From: Rhineura floridana
Taxonomy: Eukaryota > Chordata > Lepidosauria > Squamata > Rhineuridae
Length of the DNA stretch: 64,000 bases
Direction of reading: 5' to 3'
Assembly: GCF_030035675.1 (NCBI RefSeq)
Contig: NC_084499.1
Span: 21,803,953-21,867,952 of the forward strand
Shown here: positions 33,901 to 45,900 of the stretch, in pieces
Position numbering within the stretch: the stretch's first letter is position 1
Layout: each line of letters begins with the position of its first letter
Translations under genes and position numbers: made by a program
Notes under the pieces: generated by a model
What the model was told of the DNA's origin: nothing
What the model saw: the letters and a program-made list of their open reading frames with translations, nothing else
Database searches by the model: none

Positions 33901-36900
33901 TTGTGGGACTGGCTCGCCGGAAAGTCGCCGTTCTGGGCTGTTTTACGTTGAAGAGTATTAGAGCCCGGAACGGGTAGCGGGACGTGGTTTTCGTGGGCGG
34001 TTGGGGCCTTACGCCGTGCATCCCGTGCCGTCGTGTGGGACTGGTGAATTTGGTGGGCCTGGCTCGCTGGGAAGTCGCTGTTCCGGGCTGTTTTACGTTG
34101 ATGAGTATTAGAGCCCGGAACGGGTAGCGTGACGTGGTTTTTGGGGGCGGTGGGGCCTTATGGCGTCCCTCGCCTTCCATCGTGTGGGACTGGTGAATTT
34201 GGTGGGCCTGGTTCACCGGGAAGTCACCATTCTAGACTGTTTTACGTTGAAGAGTATTAGAGCCCAGAATGGGTAGCGGGACGTGGTTTTCGGGGGCAGT
34301 TGGGGCCTTACGGCATGCCCTGCGTTACATCGTGTGGGACTGGAGAATTTGGTGGGCCTGGCTCGCCGGGAAGTCGCCGTTCTGGGCTGTTTTACGTTGA
34401 AGAGTATTAGAGCCTGGAACGGGCAGCGGGACATGGTTTTCGGGGGCGGTGGGGCCTTACGGCGTGCCTCACGTTCCATCGTGTGGGACTGGTGAATTTG
34501 GTGGGCCTGGCTCACCGGGAAGTCGCCGTTCCGGGCTGTTTTACGTTAAAGAGTATAAGAGCCCGGAACGGGTAGCAGGACGTGGTTTTCGGGGGCGGTT
34601 GCGGCCTTACGGTATGCCCCGCATTCCGTCGCGTGGGACTGGTGAATTTGGTGGGTCTGGCTCGCTGGAAAGTCGCCGTTCTGGGCTGTTTTACGTTGAA
34701 GAGTATTAGAGCCCGGAACGGGTAGCGGGATGTGGTTTTCGTGGGCGGTTGGGGCCTTACGCCGTGCATCCCGTGCCGTCGTGTGGGACTGGTGAATTTG
34801 GTGGGCCTGGCTCGCCGGGAAGTCGCCGTTCCGGGCTGTTTTACGTTGAAGAATATTAGAGCCCGGAACAGGTAGCGGGATGTGGTTTTCGGGGGCAGTG
34901 GGGCCTTACGGCGTGCCTCGCGTTCCATCCTGTGGGACAGGTGAATTTGGTGGGCCTGGCTCGCCGGGAAGTCGCCGTTCCGGGCTGTTTTACGTTGAAG
35001 AGTATTAGCACCTGGAACGGGTAGTGGGATGTGGTTTTTCGGAGCGGTTCGGGCCTTACGGCGTGCCCCACATTCCATCGTGTGGGACTGGTGAATGTGA
35101 TGGGTCTGGCTCGCCGGGAAGTCGCCGTTCCAGGCTGTTATCTGTTGAAGAGTATTAGAGCCCGGAACGGGTAGCGGGATGTGGTTTTTGGGGGCGGTTG
35201 GGGCCTTACGGCGTGTGCCGCATTCCATCGTGTGGGACTTGTGAATTTGGTGGGCCTGGCTCGCCGGGAAGTCGCCGTTCCATGCTGTTTTAAGTTGAAG
35301 AGTATTAGAGCCTGGAACAGGCAGCAGGACGTGGTTTTCGGGGGCGGTGGGCCCTTACGGCGTGCCTCACGTTCCGTCGTGTGGGTCTGGTGAATTTGGT
35401 GGGCCTGGCTCGCCGGGAAGTCGCCGTTCCATGCTGTTTTAAGTTGAAGAGTATTAGAGCCTGGAACGGGCAGCAGGACGTGGTTTTCGGGGGCGGTGGG
35501 GCCTTACGGCGTGCCTCACGTTCCATCGTGTGGGACTGGTGAGTTTGGTGGGCCTGGCTCACCGGGAAGTCGCCGTTCCGGGCTGTTTTACGTTAAAGAG
35601 TATAAGAGCCCGGAACGGGTAGCAGGACGTGGTTTTCGGGGGCGGTTGGGGCCTTACGGTATGCCCCGCATTCCGTCGTGTGGGACTGGTGAATTTTGTG
35701 GGACTGGCTCGCCGGAAAGTCGCCGTTCTGGGCTGTTTTACGTTGAAGAGTATTAGAGCCCAGAATGGGTAGCGGGACGTGGTTTTCGGGGGCAGTTGGG
35801 GCCTTACGGCATGCCCTGCGTTACATCGTGTGGGACTGGAGAATTTGGTGGGCCTGGCTCGCCGGGAAGTCGCCGTTCTGGGCTGTTTTACGTTGAAGAG
35901 TGTTAGAGCCTGGAACGGGCAGCAGGACGTGGTTTTCGGGGGCGGTGGGGCCTTACGGCGTGCCTCACGTTCCGTCGTGTGGGTCTGGGGAATTTGGTGG
36001 GCCTGGCTCGCCAGGAAGTCGCCGTTCCATGCTGTTTTAAGTTGAAGAGTATTAGAGCCTGGAACGGGCAGCAGGACGTGGTTTTCGGGGACGGTGGGGC
36101 CTTACGGCGTGCCTCACGTTCCATCGTGTGGGACTGGTGAATTTGGTGGGCCTGGCTCACCGGGAAGTCGCCGTTCCGGGCTGTTTTACGTTAAAGAGTA
36201 TAAGAGCCCGGAACGGGTAGCAGGACGTGGTTTTCGGGGGCGGTTGCGGCCTTACGGTATGCCCCGCATTCCGTCGTGTGGGACTGGTGAATTTGGTGGG
36301 ACTGGCTCGCCGGAAAGTCGCCGTTCTGGGCTGTTTTACGTTGAAGAGTATTAGAGCCTGGAACGGGTAGCGGGACGTGGTTTTCGTGGGCGGTTGGGGC
36401 CTTACGCCGTGCATCCCGTGCCGTCGTGTGGGACTGGTGAATTTGGTGGGCCTGGCTCGCCGGGAAGTCGCCGTTCCATGCTGTTTTAAGTTGAAGAGTA
36501 TTAGAGCCTGGAACGGGCAGCAGGACGTGGTTTTCGGGGGCGGTGGGGCCTTACGGCGTGCCTCACATTCCATCGTGTGGGACTGGTGAATTTGGTGGGC
36601 CTGGCTCACCGGGAAGTCGCCGTTCCGGGCTGTTTTACGTTAAAGATTATAAGAGCCCGGAACGGGTAGCAGGACGTGGTTTTCGGGGGCGGTTGCGGCC
36701 TTACGGTATGCCCCGCATTCCGTCGTGTGGGGCTGGTGAATTTTGTGGGACTGGCTCGCCGGAAAGTCGCCGTTCTGGGCTGTTTTACGTTGAAGAGTAT
36801 TAGAGCCCGGAACGGGTAGCGGGACGTGGTTTTCGTGGGCGGTTGGGGCCTTACGCCGTGCATCCCGTGCCGTCGTGTGGGACTGGTGAATTTGGTGGGC

Positions 36901-39900
36901 CTGGCTCGCTGGGAAGTCGCTGTTCCGGGCTGTTTTACGTTGATGAGTATTAGAGCCCGGAACGGGTAGCGTGACGTGGTTTTTGGGGGCGGTGGGGCCT
37001 TATGGCGTCCCTCGCCTTCCATCGTGTGGGACTGGTGAATTTGGTGGGCCTGGTTCACCGGGAAGTCACCATTCTAGACTGTTTTACGTTGAAGAGTATT
37101 AGAGCCCAGAATGGGTAGCGGGACGTGGTTTTCGGGGGCAGTTGGGGCCTTACGGCATGCCCTGCGTTACATCGTGTGGGACTGGAGAATTTGGTGGGCC
37201 TGGCTCGCCGGGAAGTCGCCGTTCTGGGCTGTTTTACGTTGAAGAGTGTTAGAGCCCGGAACGGTTAGCGGGACATGGTTTTCGCGGGCGTTTGGGGCAT
37301 TACGGCGTGCCTCGCGTTCCATCGTGTGGGACTGGTGAATTTGGTGGGCCTGGCTCGCCGGGAAGTCGCCGTTCCATGCTGTTTTAAGTTGAAGAGTATT
37401 AGAGCCTGGAACGGGCAGCAGGACGTGGTTTTCGGGGGCGGTGGGGCCTTACGGCGTGCCTCACGTTCCGTCGTGTGGGTCTGGTGAATTTGGTGGGCCT
37501 GGCTCGCCAGGAAGTCGCCGTTCCATGCTGTTTTAAGTTGAAGAGTATTAGAGCCTGGAACGGGCAGCAGGACGTGGTTTTCGGGGGCGGTGGGGCCTTA
37601 CGGCGTGCCTCACGTTCCATCGTGTGGGACTGGTGAATTTGGTGGGCCTGGCTCACCGGGAAGTCGCCGTTCCGGGCTGTTTTACGTTAAAGAGTATAAG
37701 AGCCCGGAACGGGTAGCAGGACGTGGTTTTCGGGGGCGGTTGCGGCCTTACGGTATGCCCCGCATTCCGTCGCGTGGGACTGGTGAATTTGGTGGGACTG
37801 GCTCGCTGGAAAGTCGCCGTTCTGGGCTGTTTTACGTTGAAGAGTATTAGAGCCCGGAACGGGTAGCGGGATGTGGTTTTCGTGGGCGGTTGGGGCCTTA
37901 CGCCGTGCATCCCGTGCCGTCGTGTGGGACTGGTGAATTTGGTGGGCCTGGCTCGCCGGGAAGTCGCCGTTCCGGGCTGTTTTACGTTGAAGAATATTAG
38001 AGCCCGGAACAGGTAGCGGGATGTGGTTTTCGGGGGCAGTGGGGCCTTACGGCGTGCCTCGCGTTCCATCCTGTGGGACAGGTGAATTTGGTGGGCCTGG
38101 CTCGCCGGGAAGTCGCCGTTCCGGGCTGTTTTACGTTGAAGAGTATTAGCACCTGGAACGGGTAGTGGGATGTGGTTTTTGGGAGCGGTTCGGGCCTTAC
38201 GGCGTGCCCCACATTCCATCGTGTGGGACTGGTGAATGTGATGGGTCTGGCTCGCTGGGAAGTCACTGTTCCGGGCTGTTTTACGTTGAAGAGTATTAGA
38301 GCCCAGAATGGGTAGCGGGACGTGGTTTTCGGGGGCAGTTGGGGCCTTACGGCATGCCCTGCGTTACATCGTGTGGGACTGGAGAATTTGGTGGGCCTGG
38401 CTCGCCGGGAAGTCGCCGTTCTGGGCTGTTTTACGTTGAAGAGTGTTAGAGCCCGGAACGGTTAGCGGGACATGGTTTTCGCGGGCGGTTGGGGCCTTAC
38501 GGCGTGCCCCGCGTTCCCTCGTGTGGGACTGGTGAATTTGGTGGGCCTGGCTCGCCGGGAAGTCGCCGTTCCATGCTGTTTTAAGTTGAAGAGTATTAGA
38601 GCCTGGAACGGGCAGCAGGACGTGGTTTTCGGGGGCGGTGGGGCCTTACGGCGTGCCTCGCGTTCCATCGTGTGGGACTGGTGAATTTGGTGGGCCTGGC
38701 TCGCCGGGAAGTCACCGTTTCGGGCTGTTTTACGTTGAAGAGTATTAGAGCCCGGAACGGGTAGTGGGACGTGGTTCTCAGGGGCGGTTCGGGCCTTACT
38801 CCGTGCCCCACATTCCGTCGTGTGGGACTGGTGAATGTGGTGGGCCTGGCTCGCCGGGAAGTCGCCGTTCCAGGCTGTTATCTGTTGAAGAGTATTAGAG
38901 CCCGGAACGGGTAGCGGGACGTGGATTTTGGGGGAGGTTGGGGCCTTACGGCGTGCCCCGCATTCCGTCGTGTGGGAGTGGTGAATTTGGTGGGCCTGGT
39001 TCGCCGGGAAGTCGCCGTTCTGGGCTGTTTTACGTTGAAGAGTATTAGAGCCCGGAACGTTTAGCGGGACTTGGTTTTCGGGGGTGTTTGGGGCCATACG
39101 GCATGCCTCCCTTGCCATCGTGTGGGACTGATGAATTTGGTGGGCCTGGCTCACCGGGAAGTCACCGTTCTGGGCTGTTTTACGTTGAAGAGTATTAGAG
39201 CCCGGAATGGGTAGCGGGACGTGGTTTTTGGGGGCGGTTGGGGCCTTACTTCGTGCCTCCAGTGCAGTCTTGTGGGACTGGTGAATTTGGTGGGCCTGGC
39301 TCGCCGGGAACTCGCCGTTCCGGGCTGTTTTACATTGAAGAGTATTAGAGCCCGGAACGGGTAGCGGGATGTGGTTTTCTGGGTCGGTTGGGGCCTTACG
39401 GCGTGCCCCGCCTTCCGTCTTGTGGGTCTGGTGAATTTGGTGGGCCTGGCTCGCCGGGAAGTCGCCATTCACGGCTGTTTTACGTTGAAGAGTATTAGAG
39501 CCTGGAATGGGTAGCGGGATGTGGTTTTGGGGGGCGGTTGGGGCCTTACAGCGTGCCCCACTTTTCATCGTGTGGGACTCGTGAATTTGGTGGGCCTGGC
39601 TCACAGGGAAGTCGCCGTTCCGGGCTGTTTTACGTAGAAGAGTATTAGAGCCCGGAACGGGTAGCGGGATGTGGTTTTCGGGGGCGGTTGGGGCCTTACG
39701 GCATGCCCCGCGTTCCGTTGTGTGGGACTTGTGAATTTAGTGGGCCTGGCTCACCGGGAAGTCGCCGTTCCGGGCTGTTTTATGTTGAAGAGTATTAGAG
39801 CCTGGAACGGGTAGCAGGATGTGGTTTTCGGGAGTGGTGGGGTCTTACGGCGTGCCCCGCATTCCGTCGTGTGGGACTGGTGAGCTTGGTGGGACTGGCT

Positions 39901-42900
39901 CACTGGGAAGTCGCCGTTCCGGGCTGTTTTACGTTGAAGAGTATTAGAGCCCGGAACGTTTAGCGGGACTTGGTTTTCGGGGGCGGTTGGGGCCATACGG
40001 CGTGCCTCCCTTGCCGTCGTGTGGGACTGGTGAATTTGGTGGGCCTGGCTCACCGGGAAGTCACCGTTCCGGGCTGTTTTACGTTGAAGAGTATTAGAGC
40101 CCGGAATGCGTAGCGGGACGTGGTTTTTGGGGGCGGTTGGGGCCTTACTCCGTGCCTCCAGTGCAGTCTTGTGGGACTGGTGAATTTGGTGGGCCCGGCT
40201 TGCCGGGAAGTCGCCGTTCCGGGCTGTCTTACGGTGAAGAGTATTAGAGCCCGGAACGGGCAGCGGGACGTGGTTTTCGGGGGCGGTTGGGGCCTTACGG
40301 CGTGCCCCGCTTTCCGTCGTGTTGGACTGGTGAATTTGGTGGGCCTGGCTTGCCGGGAAGTCGCCGTTCCGGGCTGTTTTACGTTGAAGAGTATTAGAGC
40401 CCGGAACGCGTAGCGGGATGTGGTTTTCGGGAGTTGTGGGGTCTTACGGCGTTCCCCGCATTCCGTCATGTGGGACTGGTGAGCTTGGTGGGCGTGGCTC
40501 ACCGGGAAGTCGCCGTTCCGGGCTGTTTTATGTTGAAGAGTATTAGAGCCCGGAACGTTTAGCGGGACTTGGTTTTCGGGGGCGGTTGGGACCATACGGC
40601 GTGCCTCCTTTGCCGTCGTGTGGGACTGGTGAATTTGGTGGGCCTGGCTCACCGGGAAGTCACTGTTTTGGGCTGTTTTACGTTGAAGAGTATTAGAGCC
40701 CGGAATGGGTAGCGGGACGTGGTTTTTGGGGGCGGTTGGGGCCTTACGGCATGCCCCGCATTCCATCGTGTGGGACTGGTGAATGTGGTGGGCCTGGCTC
40801 GCCGGGAAGTCACCGTTCCAGGCTGTTTTATGTTGAAGAGTATTAGAGCCCTGAACGGGAAGCGGGACATGGATTTGGGGGGAGGTTGGGGCCTTACGGC
40901 GTGCCCCGCATTCCGTCGTGTGGGACTGGTGAATTTGGTGGGCCTGGCTCGCCGGGATGTCACCGTTCCAGGCTGTTTTACGTTGAAGAGTATTAGAGTC
41001 CGGAACGGGTAGCGGGACGTGGTTTTCGGGGGCATTTGGGGCCTGGTACGTGTTGGGTACGTCCTGGCCTTTGTGACACGCTTTGGCAGTGAACTCCGCA
41101 AGCTAGTTTTCCATCTGATGCTGGAAAGGCAGCAGCAGCAACTGCAGCCGCCCATCTCTCCGTGCTTCCAGCTGGGAGATATCTGTCCATCACTAGAAGC
41201 CAAGGACGGTTCCTGGGGACAAGCTGGCAGCAGGTCCCTTCTGTGCTCATGTTTTGCACAACAACATGAACACCCTGTGCATCCATAAGCCCAATCTCCT
41301 GTACCAAGCTGACAGAAATAGCAAAAAGGAAAAAAACAACAGAAGATTACAGGAAAAACTGCAGCTGAAGAAAAAGGCACAAGAACGTCTAGCCACTTAA
41401 AACAGCAGAGAATGTAGGGAGATAAGGAAGAGCCTGCAGCAGCTGGATCAGGCCCAAGGGGCCCATCTCGTCCAGGATCCTGCTCTCACAGTGGCCAACC
41501 AGATGCCCATTACGCACTCTCGTCACTGCCATTCCCAGCAACTGGCATGCAGAGGCCTTCTGCTTGTGACATGGGAAGGAGAACGCAGCCATCGTGGCTA
41601 GCAGCCACTGACAGCCCCATCCTCCATGAATCCGTCTAATCCTCTTCTAATGCCATCCAAATTGGTGGCCACCACTGCCTCCTGTGGGAGCAAATTCCAT
41701 GGATCAGCTATGTGCTGCATGAAGAACTACTTTCTTTTGTCTGCCCTGAATCTTCCAACATGCAGCTTCATTGGATGTTTTGAGTTCTAGTGTTACAAGA
41801 GAGGGAGAAAAACTTCTCTGTTGGTTCCCCATCGGAAAGGGTGTGAGACAGGTGTATTTTATCACCCTATTTGTTTAATCTAAACGCGGAACATATCATA
41901 TGGAAAGCGGGATTAGACCAAGATGAAGGAGGTGTGAAAACTGGAGGGAGAAATAGCAAATTTAAAATATGCAAACAATACCATACTCGTAGCAGAAACC
42001 AGTAATGATTTAAAACAAATGCTGTTGAAAGTTAAAAGAGGAAAGCACAAAAGCAGGACTACAGCTGAACGCCAAGAAGACCAGAGTAATGACAACAGAA
42101 GATTTATGTAACTTTAAAGTTGACAATGAGGACTTTGAACTTGTCAAGGATTAATTATCAATACCTTGGCACAGTCATTAACCAAAAGGGAGACAATAGT
42201 CAAGAAATCAGAAGGTGGCTAGGACTGGGGAGGGCAACTATGAGAGAACTAGAAAAGATCCTCAAATGCAAAGATGTATCACTGAACACTAAACTCAGGA
42301 TCATTCAGACCAGGGTGTTCTCGATCTCTATGTATGGATGTGAAAGTTGAAAAAAGCAGGCAAGAGAAAAATCAACTCATTTGAAATGTGGTGTTGGAGG
42401 AGAGCTTTGCAGATACCATGGGCCGCAAAAAAGACAAATAATTGGGTGTTAGGACAAATTAAACCAGAACTATCACTAGAAGCAAAAATGATGAAACTGA
42501 GGTTATCATACTTTGGACACATGATTCACTAGAAAAGACAATAATGCTGGGAAAAACAGAAGGGAGTAGAAAAAGAGGAAGGCCAAACAAGAGATGGATT
42601 GATTCCATAAAGGAAGCCACACTTGTACATGACATGGCATTGGATGGGATGGGAAACATTTTCTATGTCTGGTAGATGCTTTTCTCCCACTAGGCCAATG
42701 GCTATGTGGGCTGCAAACTCTTTCCTGGCCCCTAACAACCACATGGATGGGGTCTGCAACACCCAAGGGGGTCCCCCCATCATGGCCGTTCGAGCTGCCT
42801 GATAGGGCCTGATTCCCCCTCGTGTTATTTTACAGCAAGGGGTGGAAAACTTTTTCCAGACTGAGGGCCGGGGGGGGGGGATCCACATGGATGGGGCGGG

Positions 42901-45900
42901 GGCCAGAGGCAAAAGTGGGTGGAGCAGCAGCTGTGCCTCTGAACATTTGGACAGCAGGCAAATTCCAGCTGCATGCTGGTGAGGGGCTTTTGCACACCCA
43001 CTCCCCCGTCTAGGCAAGCAAGGGGTATTATCACAGCTCAAGGCAGGCAGAAGCACTGCAGGAGGGTGCAGGAAGGGGCTAGTGCCAGCCAGGGCCTGGG
43101 GAGAGGAGGCAGAGCCAGGCAGAGAGACACGGAATATAGGAACCTGCCTCATACCAAGTCCAACCATTGGTCTATCTAGGTCCACACTGGCTGGCAGCAG
43201 TGGCTCTCCAGGGTTTCAGGCAGGAGGTCTCCCAGCCCTCCCTGGAGGTTCCACTGGGGGTTGAACCAGGGGCCTTCTGCATACCAAGCAGGGGCTCTGC
43301 CACTGAACTATGATGGCTCCTCCCCTTCCCTGGAGGGCCAGTTTTGGCCCCTGGACCGGAGGTGCCTCCACCACGCCCTGCCCACCATTGTACAGCTGCA
43401 CAGCACCTTAAAAGATGTAGCCAGTACTGCCCAGGCGCAGCTCGGCAAGCGTACTTACAGACCCTCTCCCCCAGGGTAGGGACTGGCTCAGAGGTCCTGG
43501 CGTCCTCCTCCGCCCCCTTCTGGCCCTCTTCCAAAGGACAGCGTTGGTCATCCATTCGGTTGCTCTGGAATTTGCTCAGTAGGTCAAAGAAGCACTCCTC
43601 TGAAGGGGCCTGCTTGATTTTCTGCAAATAACAACAGGGATAATAGCAATTAGCGTTTTCCATTCATGATTTTCTATTGGAATTAAAGAAAATAAAATCA
43701 GAGTTGGACTGTGTAGCGCTTCCCACTCTCCCCCCCCCCAATTCCAACATTCTTTTCAAAATGGGAGCGTGAAGCACCTTGCATTGAGTCCTAATTTCCA
43801 GGCCCCAGTGTTCCAAAGAGCTGCTCAGGGAGTCAGTTTGACTAATTACTTAAACAATTGCCCGCCATAAAGGGGTCTTTAAAAAGTCCCTTTGCACAGA
43901 CAGGGGGGCGGTGGGAGCCTTCGGCTGCCCAGTTTTAACTTTTAACAGACTGCCTGCCTGCCACTTTCGCATTACTTCGACAGCATCAACCTATTTTTTA
44001 GCTGATGCTTTTAAATGTGTTCTCGTTAAAAGTACAGCCGCTCACTAACTTATCAAATATTTCCTACAACAGCATAAAGCAGCAGCTGGTTTTAGGGGCA
44101 AACAAATTATTGCTTTAAAAATAGATTTGGTGATAAAAACTGGAAAGAGTGGGTGCCTGGTCCCCACTTCTGGAGCCACTGAAGGGTGCTGGGGTGTGTG
44201 TCTCTCTCTGCAGAAGTCCTAGTTTCCTTTAGGACATGAAGATCCCATCCCACCTTGCCGGCATGTTGGTCTCTGACTTCTCTGATGCTCTGCTCTGCAT
44301 TAACCTCCCCTCCACTTAACTGCAACACATACCAGCCTGCCCACTAGATCCCTGTGGGGAACACCCCTCGCTCCACACTCCACCCCTGCAGAGGAAGCCG
44401 GGGAAGTTCCAGGCAAATCTTGCCTGAAGAAAAACCTGAGATGTGTTTGAAGATTTTAGAGGGAAGCGCCTTGGCTCAGGGGCAGAGGACCTGCTTTGCA
44501 TGCAGAAGGTCCCAGGTTCAGGTAGGACTGGGGAAAGCCTTCTGTCTGAAACCCCAGCTGTCAGTCAGTGCAGACAACACTGAGCCAGAAGGGAGCTTCC
44601 TCTCTTCTGTTGTAATTCAGCCCTTTATTCAGACCTATGAGGACTAGAATCTAGTTTTAGGGGAAGGGCTGTAACTCAGTGGGAGAGCACCTGCTTTGCA
44701 TGAAGAAGGCCCCAGGCTCAATCCCCAATGGCGACTCCAGGCAGGACTGGGAGAGACCCCTGTCTGAGACCCTGGAGAGCCACTGCTGCCAGTCAGTGTG
44801 GGCAACACTGAGAGAGATGGACCACGGGCCTGACTTGGTAGAAGGCAGGTTCCTGTAATATGCTCCTATTTTCCCGCCTCAAGCAATACAGCCGAAGAGT
44901 CCCAATAATTCTGCCTGACATTAATAGAGCCCTTTTTTTGCCTGCATTTAAAGTAGGCAGTCAAGTTTATTGGGCAAAACCAGAACTAGGCTCTGCACAT
45001 AGACCACCGCCTGCAACCCTGCAAGGTAGGTCATACTGTAGATGCGAGGCCGAGGGGGGGGCTTGCTTAAGTAACCAACCTGTGAATGAGATTTGAATGG
45101 GGGCGGGGACGCTATTCAGCTCACTCTCTTCGATGTTTGAGGATCTCTGGGTAACTTTAGCCCCTGGAGCTGACCATCTTGCAGTTAATGGTCCCCTTTG
45201 GCCAGCCAGGTGTATTGTTTCAGTTGTGAAGCTCACACAATTCTCATTTCCCTCCTTTCCTGTGCTTTACAACTGCTGCTACATCTGTGATGCGTTGGAG
45301 CAAAAAGCAAAACAAAAGAGTTTGCAATGCACACACACACGCACGCGGCGTCCGTGGGCTTTCAGCTCCCTGGATAAAAATGGCTGCACATGCCAACAGC
45401 ACAGCTGCACAATCCCACTAAATTACAGCTCTCCGGGGTGATGTGAAGGGGAGCACCAAATGAGCACCTTTTGCCAGACAGCAGAATTATTCTTAGCCAG
45501 CCCGGCCCCTCTTTCCCTACGAAGAGGATGCACTTCACGGGAAGGGGGCAGGATTGCCTCTCACACACTCCCACCCGGCCAAGGTGAGCACAGGCAAGCA
45601 TCTTCCAAGGACAGCTGGTGGAGTGTTAAGTGTTGAAGTGCCATTGCTCATCATGACCCCCCACAAAAAAACCCACACCTCCTCCACCCCACAAGAGCAG
45701 CAGCAAACAGCGCAAGTACCAATTTTACTGAGACCAGCATGGCTGCAATTCCATGCAGAGTTATCTACAAACGAGCAGCACTGAACTCGGGGATATTTGC
45801 TTCTGACTGCCTAGGTTCAACTTGGAAAAACACACCGAGCTTTTAACCAAAAATCTTCAGCCAGCTAAAATGCAGCCGTTAGCTTTTCATTAGGCATACA

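Noticed and set aside
38462-39604. A 380-codon minus-strand open frame, and many shorter frames on both strands between 26.5 and 41 kb
   Set aside because: They are read-through of the satellite: a 150-bp period preserves any stop-free frame. Units of 149 bp shift the frame without compensation, and both strands are open at once. No known domain is present.
26520-41043. CRISPR-like array
   Set aside because: Units are contiguous without unique spacers, the unit is far too long, and the context is a vertebrate gene intron.
26520-41043. Centromeric satellite with a CENP-B box
   Set aside because: I looked for the TTCG....A..CGGG pattern in the unit on both strands and did not find it. A different centromere role cannot be excluded.
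26541-41043. Strong G-quadruplex motif per unit (CGGGGGCGGTTGGGG)
   Set aside because: One of the G runs is only two bases, so only a weak two-tetrad structure is expected. Not listed as a feature.
44660-44732. Functional tRNA-Ala gene
   Set aside because: A and B boxes are present, but the cloverleaf is degraded and the sequence continues into the shared SINE body seen at ten other sites.
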